64,000 bases of DNA from Lentisphaerota bacterium (GTDB lineage Bacteria; Verrucomicrobiota; Lentisphaeria; Oligosphaerales; JABHEG01), in assembly GCA_018676675.1 (NCBI GenBank), contig JABHEG010000223.1:39051-103050 (forward strand). The letters are read 5' to 3'. Below the pieces are notes generated by a model. It was not told the origin of the DNA, searched no databases, and saw nothing but the letters and a program-made list of their open reading frames with translations. The translations under genes were made by a program, and so were the position numbers. Each line of letters opens with the position of its first letter. Position 1 is the first letter of the stretch. Positions 9,301 through 17,243 of this stretch are shown one piece after another.

Positions 9301-10428
9301 ACCAATCTACTGCGGTTCGCAGCCGCGGATCGCCCCATTGCTCCGCCGGTGACCGTCGTGCGCCCGGAGGATGCCTTCGATGACGCAGCCACGATCGCAG
9401 CCACCCGGTCGGGACAACGCGTTGTTGTCCTCCCACGACCGGCTGATGAGCTGAAAGCCGCAGGATTCTCCCTGGAATCGAAGCGCCTGGTAAGAGCCAC
9501 CAATCCTGCCGGGAAGCTCTTCACCAGCATTGGGCCTCGCCTGCTGCGCTGGCGAGATGCGATCGCAGTCAACGCGTTTTCGTCCGATGGTCAGCCAGAC
9601 GGCTGCACGGTCCACAGCGATGGTCTCTTCCTGATTCAGAAGCTGGGGAAGGGAGAGCGGCTCTTCGTCCAAGCCGGTCCCGAACTCCTTGCAAGGCGTT
9701 ACGCGGACGATTCCGGGAGACGGGCCGCCGTGCAACTGAGCGTATTCCGCCTGCGCCAACTGACTGCACAGCTCCTGACGAATGCGGGAGTGCCCACCGA
9801 TCCTGCCGTAGCAGCCCGGCTGTGCGAGCTCCGAGCGGGGCCAGCCTATGAACGGCTGGGAGCCTGGCACGTCCTGGGACCTCACTACACCGGAGAAACG
9901 AACCCAGCCAAGATCCTGGCGAGCCCTTTTGCAGGGGAGGAGAATGCGATCGCCGGCGACACGAATCCCAACCTCACCTACACAACGACCGATGCCCGAA
10001 CCCTGGATTTCCGGACCATCGTCACCGCGAGAAGCGATGGTTTCATCGATCTCACAGCCCCGCTCAAACCCACAGCTCAAGCCGTTGCCTACGTCACTCG
10101 CACCGTCAGCAGCAGAATGGAACGTGACGCTATCCTGCGACTCGGGGTCGACTATTTCATGCAGGTTTGGGTGAACGGGGACATCGTCTATTGCATGGCG
10201 GAGGGCCACGGCTCGCCGAAGCCCAATCGGCACGAGGTAAAGGTGCACCTGCGACCGGGAGAGAACGTCTTCACAATCAAAATCCTCGCCGGCAGCAAAG
10301 GGTTCGGCTTCTGGGCCAATCTCTCAACCGGCAACACACCCGAGGAAACCGCAGAAAGGGCAACAGCTGTTTCCCTTTACCCCCCCCATGCTCGGTTCTT
10401 CGATCCCTACGAATATCACTACTGGTAA
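6400..10428 (+). CDS. Secreted GH2-like giant glycoside hydrolase
   Basis: Exported protein of 1,342 residues. The start at 6400 is chosen because a signal peptide (MRSYTILLVPPLLLASAVRA) begins there. Domains in order: a galactose-binding-like sandwich (about 50-190, LWYKQTLTIPAPPEGHRFLL, VFLNGRRIG), an Ig-like GH2 domain (about 190-300), a TIM barrel (about 300-640), then beta-rich and glutamine-amidotransferase-like segments (about 760-1150). A final carbohydrate-binding-like domain carries VDYFMQVWVNGDIVY. In the barrel the motif usually reading W-S-x-G-N-E is WSVSMNSF, so the acid/base Glu position holds Ser; the candidate nucleophile is Glu in PFIAAEYALPYGG. A beta-galactosidase-like role is family knowledge only, and the substrate is unknown. 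It is followed 4 bp later by the next gene. Confidence 0.82.
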   Translation: MRSYTILLVPPLLLASAVRAEHRTPLSESWQLQPAGRADITTVGDKWTEGSNAPWSWKGPLRRPKFWSDLDVNTVHSLWYKQTLTIPAPPEGHRFLLDFHRIEGDAIVFLNGRRIGELLRPGGEVEISDAICPGPEQELLVFLTRDYTGISRGFEEDPLRYRTRGPKGRNLPTVRWGLGISAPVELIVRPKPAAIAGTFARPSWRGRRLEVDVDIETSEAVPNTHLELIVADADGTAVLTTTGAPMSLPAGRTTRTVTAPWENPIPWELEAPYLYTLAVRLHGPDGVLDGLAGQRFGFREIWTKGRDVFLNGHVSRWRMEWTAFGVNANSVSLLRLLGRNVLYAQNNPTAWWCDWTETPYYRAELLELLDQTGIGLLLPVPSISGIRDLLLHDERARADFQREMALWVRRYRNHPSILAWSVSMNSFNPRAAVHPETMGQRVDYSHHQARAIEDAVAMAKANDPTRLAYGHADGNLADLATANVYPNFAPLQEVEDWPEIWATKGDMPFIAAEYALPYGGSFYNKTQFLGTEFAAMYFGNEAYHQEPDALLRKTVDIGLGNRGHGNSLAKAVPDFPMYWALRSLYVTHSDRAWRTWGVLAWHYFNFGIGYGDPPGYTGNRFNRYAAMRKPVTGRPDWANPNYDMHGTAMQPLLAYIGGHPVFTDKTHAYHAGEDMIKQTVLLWDGPGRPGVDVAWRLRQGEVILARGRSSLTPEAGDRFFLPIECRAPSVLTRTELTLEMSVFEDGEIAASDTFPIQVFPRPESPNLDTRVAIWDPQGKTAAELSKLGFRATTIVPGVRLADYDVLLVGREALTPGAQLPWTPNDISRGLQVIVFAQQPEMWEALGFLPDDLMTRRIFPTVTDHPVLDGLETVDLRDWRGSPDLLPAFKRRYGHDGPRAPRSSNRGTVASVVLRLPDAIGFTPILNCEFDLDYSPLLQWQHGKGMVLFCTLDLTSRLGNDPVAIRLVTNLLRFAAADRPIAPPVTVVRPEDAFDDAATIAATRSGQRVVVLPRPADELKAAGFSLESKRLVRATNPAGKLFTSIGPRLLRWRDAIAVNAFSSDGQPDGCTVHSDGLFLIQKLGKGERLFVQAGPELLARRYADDSGRRAAVQLSVFRLRQLTAQLLTNAGVPTDPAVAARLCELRAGPAYERLGAWHVLGPHYTGETNPAKILASPFAGEENAIAGDTNPNLTYTTTDARTLDFRTIVTARSDGFIDLTAPLKPTAQAVAYVTRTVSSRMERDAILRLGVDYFMQVWVNGDIVYCMAEGHGSPKPNRHEVKVHLRPGENVFTIKILAGSKGFGFWANLSTGNTPEETAERATAVSLYPPHARFFDPYEYHYW

Positions 10429-10432
10429 TGCC

Positions 10433-11143
10433 ATGCGTGTGGTAACACTCATACTCCTCGTTCTGGTTTGCGGCGCCCGGGGTCAGGTTCTCATGCATCA
10501 GGACTTTGAGGCGGGCGTTCCCGGGACGTCACGTTCAGGTTGGCAACACACTTGGGGGCAGAAGGACGACGACCTGCTGATCATCTCCAACGTGCAGGCA
10601 GCTTCGGGAGAGCAGGCGCTGCTCCTCAACCGAGCACACAACACAGCCCAGTGGGGAGCCCAGAAGAGCTTGCCTGCCATCGACAAAGGCTGGCTTTTTC
10701 TGAGCGTGGCTTTCCGAGTTGAGGGGAAAGGAGACCGGGCTCATTTCGGCGTCGAGCTGCGCAATGGAAACAAACGGGCCCTGGCCCTGAGCTTCCGATT
10801 CGGGCGTGTGAGTGTTGCGACCAAGCTGCCCGCTATCCCGACAGAGCGCGCGGGCGGGGGCCTGGGCTTGTTCGCGGAAGACCGATGGTACCGGGTGTGC
10901 CTGTGGTTGCCAAGCCGGGCTCTTCCCAAAGCCGATGGGAGGGCCCGCCTTGAACGCCGGACGGGGGACGGCTGGGCAGCGGTCGGACAAGATGTACGCG
11001 TTGCGTGCGACCTGGCTCGGAAGGCCTCCCCGTTGGCCATGCTCTGCCTCTCTCCGGGGCGAACCGGGTTCCGCCTCTATCTCGATGATCTCCTGTGCGA
11101 AAAGAAGTCCTCTCCGACCTCGAGAACGACCAAGACGGAATGA
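10433..11143 (+). CDS. Secreted concanavalin/LamG-like protein of unknown function
   Basis: A 236-residue exported protein with signal peptide MRVVTLILLVLVCGARG. The start at 10433 lies 4 nt after the GH2-like stop, so the two are probably cotranscribed. The body looks like one jelly-roll domain: HQDFEAGVPG at the start, GWLFLSVAFRVEGKGDRAHF in the middle and FRLYLDDLLCE at the end, as in laminin-G-like sugar-binding modules. No catalytic motif is visible. It may be a stand-alone carbohydrate-binding accessory to the GH2-like enzyme; this is inferred from fold-like pattern and position. Confidence 0.7.
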   Translation: MRVVTLILLVLVCGARGQVLMHQDFEAGVPGTSRSGWQHTWGQKDDDLLIISNVQAASGEQALLLNRAHNTAQWGAQKSLPAIDKGWLFLSVAFRVEGKGDRAHFGVELRNGNKRALALSFRFGRVSVATKLPAIPTERAGGGLGLFAEDRWYRVCLWLPSRALPKADGRARLERRTGDGWAAVGQDVRVACDLARKASPLAMLCLSPGRTGFRLYLDDLLCEKKSSPTSRTTKTE

Positions 11144-11201
11144 CTCTGAGCTGCAAGTTGAGACGTCCGGTGGCGTCAGCCCTGTTGCGGAGAATTGAAG
11201 T

Positions 11202-12230
11202 ATGAGACGCAAACTTCGCCCTGTCCTGCATGACCGTTGGTGGCTGATTGGACCGAGTCCGGATCTGACCGGGCTCTTACCAGGAGCCGAGGATCACCGA
11301 GCGAAATGGGAAGCCGACGGGTGCAAAGGGGAACACAACGCCCCGGTCGATCATCACGTCTTCCAAGGGCCGGACGGGAAGTGGCACCTATGGGGCTGCG
11401 TGCGGAATACCGCGGTCGGCCGAATCCTCTACCATTGGGAAACTGATGCACTGACCGATCGGTCGTGGCGAGAGACCGGGGAAGTCATCCGCTGTGACCG
11501 CGAAGCCGGTGAGTGCCTCAATGACGGTCTGTCGGAACAGATTCAGTCCCCTTTTGTCGTCACGGAAAACGGGGCATATCACATGTTCTACGGCGGCTCG
11601 ATGGCAGGCGTTCAAGATGAGAACGGTGACCTCCAAAGCCTGGCCGAAATGACGGATCGTTCGACGTATATCGACACGCCGCACGAGTTCCAAATCTGTT
11701 TGATGACCTCGGAAGACGGTCGCACGTGGACCAGACGCCGGGATGCGCACGGGCACAGCCGCCTCTTCGTGGGCCCCGGCACTGACCGTGATCCGTGCGT
11801 CATCAAGATCGGCGACCTCTGGCACATGTACTACCTCGGATATGAGGGCCGTGGCGAGTGTAACAACGGATTTGTCTGCCGCACATCAAGAGACCTGATT
11901 CACTGGTCAGACTGGACGACCGTCCATCGGGACGACCGCTTCGGAGGCAGCCACGGTTACAGGTGCGAATGCCCGCATGTCGTCTTCCGAGACGGCTATT
12001 TCTACCTCTTCCGAACCGAAGAGTACTACGAACATCGAACTCATGTTTTCAGAAGTGAAGACCCGATGGATTTTGGTATCGGAGACGCAGCAAGCAAGTA
12101 CGTAGGCTACTTTCCTGCCGCTGCTGTGGAGATCTACGAATCCGAGGGACAGGAGTACGTATCGTCCAACCATGACCCGATTCTCGGGACCAAAATGTGC
12201 CACCTGCAATGGATAGAAGACGGTTCCTGA
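11202..12230 (+). CDS. Cytoplasmic GH43/GH32-like five-bladed beta-propeller glycosidase
   Basis: A 342-residue protein with no signal peptide. Repeated propeller-blade patterns are visible: DHHVFQGPDGKWHLWGC, SPFVVTENGAYHMFYGG, DPCVIKIGDLWHMYYLGYEG and CPHVVFRDGYFYLFRTEEYYE. These are typical of the GH43/GH32/GH130 superfamily, with candidate acidic residues D (APVDHH), D (TDRDPCV) and E (FRTEEY). It probably acts on an imported oligosaccharide, but family-level assignment is uncertain and the substrate is unknown. It lies 58 bp after the LamG-like gene on the same strand. Confidence 0.75.
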   Translation: MRRKLRPVLHDRWWLIGPSPDLTGLLPGAEDHRAKWEADGCKGEHNAPVDHHVFQGPDGKWHLWGCVRNTAVGRILYHWETDALTDRSWRETGEVIRCDREAGECLNDGLSEQIQSPFVVTENGAYHMFYGGSMAGVQDENGDLQSLAEMTDRSTYIDTPHEFQICLMTSEDGRTWTRRRDAHGHSRLFVGPGTDRDPCVIKIGDLWHMYYLGYEGRGECNNGFVCRTSRDLIHWSDWTTVHRDDRFGGSHGYRCECPHVVFRDGYFYLFRTEEYYEHRTHVFRSEDPMDFGIGDAASKYVGYFPAAAVEIYESEGQEYVSSNHDPILGTKMCHLQWIEDGS

Positions 12231-12267
12231 CGGGGACTCCCTGTCAGCAGGACAACGCCCGCCCCCG

Positions 12268-12540
12268 CTACTGCCGACCTTTCACGTAGACCAGGAAAAA
12301 GTCACCTGGGTCGACGTCCAAGGCAAGCGGGCGGGCCGTCACCAGAGGCTCTCCTGAACGCAGATCAAGGGTCATTGACGGGACTTTGATGGGCAGCTTG
12401 ATCTGTATCGTCGTCTGCGCGGTTCTTGCGTAATTGCCCACGAGGACGAGCATCTCCTCCCCGCTCCGGTAGGCAGAGACCGCCATCAACTCATTGCACT
12501 CATCACAGCTATCTTCCTTCCTCTTGCAGCAACTTGAGGC
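12268..12540 (-). pseudogene. C-terminal remnant of a large glycosidase-like protein
   Basis: An open frame ending at a TAG (12268-12270) encodes a short beta-sandwich-like tail: NELMAVSAYRSGEEMLVLVG, then NYARTAQTTIQIKLP, LDLRSGEPLV and FFLVYVKGRQ. This matches in pattern the extreme C-termini of the three large glycosidase-like proteins in this window (for example VLAVVGNTARQDQAVTVDLS and ALILVCDYGNGGDLKLTLDQ). The open frame goes back only to a stop at 12541, and the upstream DNA belongs to the esterase gene in another frame. It is therefore most likely a gene truncated by deletion, not an independent small gene. Confidence 0.6.
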
Positions 12541-13432
12541 TCACGAGCCAATCGATGAACCGGTCCGGCCAGCTGGCAACGGCGCCTCCCCGTACGCCAA
12601 GCCCGTAGGCATGGCCGCCGGTCGCGTACAGATGAGCCTCAGCCCTGACACTCGCCTTCTTCCATGCCCGGAAACACTGCACACTGCCATCGACCGGAAC
12701 ACCGTCGTCATAGCTGTGTACGAAGAAGGCGGGAGGCGTCTTCGGACTGACACAATCCGCCATGTCTTCGGGCACTGCAGGATAGACCATGCAGGCAAAA
12801 TCCGGACGGGAACTGACTCGTTCCACAGGATCATCTGCTTCGGGATTGCCTACTTGCGGATGCAGCGCAGCACGTAGCGCCAGATGGCCTCCCGCGGAGA
12901 ACCCCATGATCCCGATCCGGCGCGGAGACACGCCCAGTTCATCTGCGTGCACCCGAACAAAGCGGATCGCCTGGCGGGCATCCTCCAGACAGGCCGGTGC
13001 CCCCATGGGACCGGTCCGGTACTTCAGCACAACGCCGACAATCCCGTGCCGGCTCAGCCACCGGGCGACGTCATGCCCCTCTTTGTCAATGACGACACGG
13101 CGGAAGGCTCCCCCCGGGCAGACGACCACCGCGGCGGCATCTTCACAGGGCTCTTCCGGACGATGAATGGCAATCGTCGGGATGGAGACATGGCTGATGC
13201 TGCGGTTCAGTCCGAGGGCGTTCTGTTCCGTGGTCCGATTCACCGTCTTCTCGGCCGGTGTGCCTTTGGCAACGGGGGGATGTCCTGTCGCCCACAGCGG
13301 TTGAGCTGCCGGTTCAGGGACGACATACGGCTCTCCGTCCTGCTCCAGTTGTCTGAGGGTTGTGCATCCCGACTGAAGCAAGACGCAGAAGACCGCGGTT
13401 CCTGCCCCAAGTAGTCTCAGATGTCTTCGCAT
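12509..13432 (-). CDS. Lipoprotein alpha/beta-hydrolase, acetyl-xylan-esterase-like
   Basis: A 307-residue predicted lipoprotein: the hydrophobic leader ends in LLQSGC, a lipobox with Cys23. The hydrolase core shows VVVCPGGAF (oxyanion-hole strand), the nucleophile elbow GFSAGGH, a candidate acid in HSYDDGVPV and the catalytic His in GGHAYG. This is the BD-FAE/CE10-like layout of esterases that deacetylate xylan or related glycans. The start is supported by GAGAGGA 7 nt upstream. The gene ends right against the glycosidase remnant, which it may have joined through the deletion. It is divergent from the Cys-rich gene that follows. Confidence 0.85.
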   Translation of the reverse strand: MRRHLRLLGAGTAVFCVLLQSGCTTLRQLEQDGEPYVVPEPAAQPLWATGHPPVAKGTPAEKTVNRTTEQNALGLNRSISHVSIPTIAIHRPEEPCEDAAAVVVCPGGAFRRVVIDKEGHDVARWLSRHGIVGVVLKYRTGPMGAPACLEDARQAIRFVRVHADELGVSPRRIGIMGFSAGGHLALRAALHPQVGNPEADDPVERVSSRPDFACMVYPAVPEDMADCVSPKTPPAFFVHSYDDGVPVDGSVQCFRAWKKASVRAEAHLYATGGHAYGLGVRGGAVASWPDRFIDWLVSLKLLQEEGR

Positions 13433-13629
13433 GCCATATTCCTCTCATCCTGATCTTTGATCACCGGGCACAAGGGGCGCGAGATTGCAGTGCGACATGA
13501 TGCAAATGCAGCCCCCTGCGGGTCTGTGGAGCCCCGAGATCATGTCTCCGTGCTGGAAGATGAGGGTAGCCCGGAAGTCTGGCCATGCAAGTGGAGAGCG
13601 GCAGACTGGCCCGGCCTTTGGAGGCAAGG

Positions 13630-14763
13630 GTGAACAGCAATAACTCAACTCAAAGCCCCTCAGCCTGTGCGATCTGTGGCGTGTCGCTGAGACCTGTTCG
13701 CGAGGAAGGCATTCCCCTCTGTGAGGGACAGCAGTGCCAATGGCGCTACGCCCTGCTGCAGAAACAGCTCAAGGTCTGCACGGTCTGCGGTCGGCCGCTG
13801 TCCGACCGGGAGCTGTCCAGCCAAACGTGCCAGGAGCCGGCGTGTCAGCGCAGCACGATGGCCGATCTGTCCCGCCGGATGCAGGAACGGGACGAGACGC
13901 GGAATGCGGCGCTGCTGAAGCAGGAGGTCGAGCAGGCGACCCAGCTCCGCAAACGCGTACTCAAGGCCCTTGGCGTCGGGAGCCCGGAATCACTCCCTTT
14001 GGTTGTCGTACGCGCGAATACAGGGAAAGCGGCAGATCTCTCTGAAGAGAGGGTGCGTGCCCTCCGCGACTACCTGACCCCACTCGTCGATCAGGCTGCT
14101 GAGTCCATCTCGGGAACGCCGCCGCCTCAAGAAACGGCCCCCGACCCAACGGGCGAAATCGATCCTGTCGCGGAACAAACCTGTGCCTGCTGCAGAGGAT
14201 TCTGCTGTCGGAACGGTGGCAACCATGCCTACCTTACGGTCGAGACACTGCAGAGCTTTATGGCCGCACGCCCTAGTCAGTGCCCCAACGACGTCTTGGA
14301 CGCTTATCTGACCCAAGCAAGTGGCAAGGCCTACCGGGACTCCTGCATCTTCCATCGGCCCGATGGGTGTGGCCTGTCGCGCGCCATGCGCTCCAACACC
14401 TGCAATGACTACTTCTGCAGGCCTCTGCAACGCTACCGAGAAGATACCGTCGGTGGGGAGTCCCCTGGTGCCTTTATTGTTGCGGCAGACGGGGGCGAAG
14501 CGCAAGCTGCGGTGGTCGTCCGTGCCCCCCCTCTCCCCGGGGCCGCCGCTCCAAGCGCCACTAAGCCCGGCGCACAGCCATGTGCCATGATGGAGCACAT
14601 TTCCGAAGCTGGCCGGCCGTGGGATGTTGACGTTGAGGTCATGTGGACGAGTGGTGGGAAACCGAGTCAGACCTGGGGTCCCCCCCGTCCACCCGTCGAC
14701 ACATCGCCTGCAGTACCGCAGACCGTTTCCATATGGCCCCCTCCCCGGGAGAACACGACATGA
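13630..14763 (+). CDS. Cysteine-rich protein with two zinc-ribbon-like motifs and a YkgJ-like C-terminal cluster
   Basis: A 377-residue protein. The start GTG at 13630 is chosen because GGAGG (13620-13624) lies 5 nt upstream; an in-frame ATG at 13585 has no good ribosome site. N-terminal paired cysteines (CAICG...CEGQQC and CTVCGRP...CQEPAC) resemble two zinc ribbons. A charged helical linker (RRMQERDETRNAALLKQEVE) follows, then a cluster CACCRGFCCRNGGNHAYLT...SCIFHRPDGCGLSRAMRS...CNDYFC. The cluster resembles YkgJ-type Fe/Zn-binding proteins. There is no signal peptide. The function is unknown. Its TGA overlaps the ATG of the next esterase gene (ATGA at 14760), implying translational coupling. 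The last 100 residues are Pro-rich and low in pattern. Confidence 0.7.
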   Translation: MNSNNSTQSPSACAICGVSLRPVREEGIPLCEGQQCQWRYALLQKQLKVCTVCGRPLSDRELSSQTCQEPACQRSTMADLSRRMQERDETRNAALLKQEVEQATQLRKRVLKALGVGSPESLPLVVVRANTGKAADLSEERVRALRDYLTPLVDQAAESISGTPPPQETAPDPTGEIDPVAEQTCACCRGFCCRNGGNHAYLTVETLQSFMAARPSQCPNDVLDAYLTQASGKAYRDSCIFHRPDGCGLSRAMRSNTCNDYFCRPLQRYREDTVGGESPGAFIVAADGGEAQAAVVVRAPPLPGAAAPSATKPGAQPCAMMEHISEAGRPWDVDVEVMWTSGGKPSQTWGPPRPPVDTSPAVPQTVSIWPPPRENTT

Positions 14764-15860
14764 CACCCCGAACCCACATTGTGGCCACCGTTTGGATGCT
14801 GTGCTCTATTTCAGCATACGCTCAGGATCGCCCCGTTCGTCCACGGCAGGTCGGCATGTCCGCCGCACGGCGAGTGGAAATGTGGCTGACTCGCCAGGAT
14901 GAGAACGCGGATGGGAAGATCTCACTTGAGGAATCTTCGGGCTTGATGAGGACTCACTTCAGACGCAACGACGCAAATGACGATGGCATTCTCGACAGTG
15001 ATGAACTGGGTGCGTTGGCCAACCGGCTGGGTGGGAAAGTCAACGGCAACCGCAGACAGCGGGAGCCTCAGCCGGTCCCAACTCCTGAACAGGTGATGAG
15101 GCGCGTCCCGGAAGGCGTGAAGGTCGTTTTGGACATTGCCTACCGGGAGGGGAACGATGCATGGAAGGTGGATCTTGCCATGCCCTCCACGCGTTCGAAG
15201 ACGCCCCACCCCGCCATCGTGTTCGTACACGGTGGGGGCTGGGTCAATGGCGACAAACGCGCGGGGCCCTTCATGAGGTATGCGCTGGGCTATGCCGCGA
15301 ACGGTTACGTATGCATCTCGGTCAACTACCGGCTGCGTACAGGGAAGCGGAACTGCGTTGAAGATGTCAAGTGTGCCGTGCGCTGGTTCCGAGCCCACGC
15401 TGCGGAGTACGGTGTGGATCCCGATCGCCTTGGCGCCTACGGACACTCAGCCGGAGCGCACTTGGTCACGATGCTGGGCGTTTCGCACACCGAGAAGCGC
15501 CTTGAAGGCGACGGACCGTGGCAGGAGTTCTCAAGTGCGGTTCAGGCTGTCGTTGCCTCCGCAACGCCGACGCGACCACGCGTCCGACTGGGCAAGCCTG
15601 AGGATGTCAAGCTCATCCAGCCCATGAGCTACGTTTCGGGCAGTGCTCCTCCCATGCTCCTGGTCCATGAGGAATCCGACCGCACGGTGAGCGTCGAGGA
15701 TTCCGATGTCTTCACCAAAGCGCTGGAGGCCGCCGGAGCACCGGATATCACCTACATGCGCTACACCGACGGCTCAGGGCATAGCGTGTTCGGCAGGAAT
15801 CTGAAGGAGACCGGCCCCGCGATGGAGGCGTTCTTTGCCCGAGCCATCGGCACCCCCTAA
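14760..15860 (+). CDS. Secreted EF-hand plus alpha/beta-hydrolase esterase
   Basis: An exported 366-residue protein. The start at 14760 is fixed by the signal peptide (MTPRTHIVATVWMLCSISAYA) and the ATGA overlap with the preceding gene. Two calcium-binding EF-hand loops follow at about residues 45-85 (DENADGKISLEE and DANDDGILDSDE). The hydrolase domain then shows FVHGGGWVNGDK (oxyanion hole), GHSAGAH (nucleophile Ser), VHEESDRTV (acid region) and GHSVFG (His). This EF-hand/BD-FAE combination is common among PVC-group secreted esterases, which probably remove acyl groups from plant or algal glycans. The exact substrate is not visible. Confidence 0.87.
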   Translation: MTPRTHIVATVWMLCSISAYAQDRPVRPRQVGMSAARRVEMWLTRQDENADGKISLEESSGLMRTHFRRNDANDDGILDSDELGALANRLGGKVNGNRRQREPQPVPTPEQVMRRVPEGVKVVLDIAYREGNDAWKVDLAMPSTRSKTPHPAIVFVHGGGWVNGDKRAGPFMRYALGYAANGYVCISVNYRLRTGKRNCVEDVKCAVRWFRAHAAEYGVDPDRLGAYGHSAGAHLVTMLGVSHTEKRLEGDGPWQEFSSAVQAVVASATPTRPRVRLGKPEDVKLIQPMSYVSGSAPPMLLVHEESDRTVSVEDSDVFTKALEAAGAPDITYMRYTDGSGHSVFGRNLKETGPAMEAFFARAIGTP

Positions 15861-15888
15861 ACGGCGAACGATTGAGGAGCACTGACCT

Positions 15889-17088
15889 GTGACACACGAT
15901 CGAGTAGAACGCAACATGATCGGGGCCTACGGCACCTGGGCGGCTGGCAGCGTCCTGCCTGACCCGCCTCAGCTCTCACTCCGAACAGGACGCTACCGGG
16001 ACATCGACCGCTGGCGCACTCAAGCCCGTGAACGAGTGAGTGAGTTGCTTTGCATGCCGCACTCCGGGGGCATACCGCAAGCCACAGTGGACCGCGAGTA
16101 TGCCCATGACGGCTTGCACGTGGAGGAACTGAGCTGGCAGCTCCCCTACGGACCACCCACTCAAGCCATTCTCCTGAAGCCCGAAAACACCACTGGCAGT
16201 CTTCCCGGTGTCATTGCCCTGCATGACCACGGCGGGCACAAGTTCTTCGGCAAGCGCAAGATCACTCGGACGTCAGACGACCAGCATCCGCTCATGCGTG
16301 AACATCAGGCCAATCACTACGGTGACAGAGGCTGGGCGAATGAGATCGCGAAACGCGGCTATGTCGTGCTGGTGCATGACGCCTTCCCCTTTGCTTCACG
16401 CCGCGTGCGGCCAGCCGATGTGGATCCAGTCGTGCGAGGCGCCACCAAGAACGTGAGCAAAGACGAGAACGACGCGGAGATTGTCGCCTACAACACCTGG
16501 GCCGCGCAGCACGAGCATGTCATGGCCAAGAGCCTCTTCTACGCCGGCACGACCTGGCCGGGTGTCTTTCTGGCCGAAGACCAGCGCGCACTCGACTACC
16601 TCTGCTCCCGTGACGATGTGGATGCGGATCACGTGGGGTGCTGTGGTCTGTCGGGGGGCGGAATGCGCACCATCTTCCTGGGCGGAATGGACGACCGAAT
16701 CAAAGCGGCTGTGTGCGTGGGGCTCATGTCCACGAACCGTGATTACGTGCTCAACAAATGCTGGACGCACACGTGGATGATGTGCGTTCCAGGGCTGGCG
16801 CGTGAACTTGACTACCCGGAGCTCTTCGCTCTCCGTGCCCCCCTGCCCACTATGGTGCTCAATGACGATGAGGACCAGCTCTTCAGCCTGCCTGAAATGC
16901 ACCGTGCGGACCGCATTGTCCAAGAGGTCTTCGACATCGCCGGTGCGGGTGACCGATACCAATGCTCGTTCTACCCCGGCCCACACAAGTTCGACCGGGA
17001 CATGCAGGAAGAAGCATTCGAGTGGATTGACCGGTGGTTGAGCGCGAGCCCGTCCTGCAAGAGCGGAGTGTGCGACGACTCCCGGTGA
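15889..17088 (+). CDS. Cytoplasmic alpha/beta-hydrolase, acetyl-xylan-esterase-like
   Basis: A 399-residue protein without signal peptide. The start GTG at 15889 follows GAGGAG by 9 nt; ATG at 15916 is an alternative. The core shows GVIALHDHGGHKFFG (oxyanion region), nucleophile elbow GLSGGGMR, acid region LNDDEDQLF and catalytic His in YPGPHKFD, as in dienelactone-hydrolase/acetyl-xylan-esterase families. It follows the EF-hand esterase by 28 bp and probably forms an operon with it. The final GTGA overlaps the start of a short beta-helix remnant frame. Confidence 0.82.
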   Translation: MTHDRVERNMIGAYGTWAAGSVLPDPPQLSLRTGRYRDIDRWRTQARERVSELLCMPHSGGIPQATVDREYAHDGLHVEELSWQLPYGPPTQAILLKPENTTGSLPGVIALHDHGGHKFFGKRKITRTSDDQHPLMREHQANHYGDRGWANEIAKRGYVVLVHDAFPFASRRVRPADVDPVVRGATKNVSKDENDAEIVAYNTWAAQHEHVMAKSLFYAGTTWPGVFLAEDQRALDYLCSRDDVDADHVGCCGLSGGGMRTIFLGGMDDRIKAAVCVGLMSTNRDYVLNKCWTHTWMMCVPGLARELDYPELFALRAPLPTMVLNDDEDQLFSLPEMHRADRIVQEVFDIAGAGDRYQCSFYPGPHKFDRDMQEEAFEWIDRWLSASPSCKSGVCDDSR

Positions 17089-17243
17089 GCATTGCCGCCG
17101 GGGCACTGTTGGCAGCGACGTCTGCCGTTGGAGCCAACGTCTGGGTCTCAACGCATGGCAACGATGAGGATGCCGGGACGGAACAGAAGCCGTTCCGAAC
17201 CGTCGCGCGCGGAGTCCATCCATTGAGCAAGGAGTTGTTTTGA
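17085..17243 (+). pseudogene. N-terminal remnant of a secreted parallel beta-helix protein
   Basis: A 52-codon frame starts at GTG 17085 (overlapping the esterase stop as GTGA) and ends at TGA 17241-17243. It encodes a signal-like segment (SIAAGALLAATSAVGA) and then VWVSTHGNDEDAGTEQKPFR followed by TVARGV. That is the typical opening of right-handed parallel beta-helix proteins, and the intact beta-helix gene at 50750 opens similarly (LHVATDGNDEWDG...GPFRTLERA). The remaining hundreds of residues are missing and the frame ends on the ribosome site of the next gene. I read it as a deletion scar; a genuine tiny secreted protein is less likely. Confidence 0.6.
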
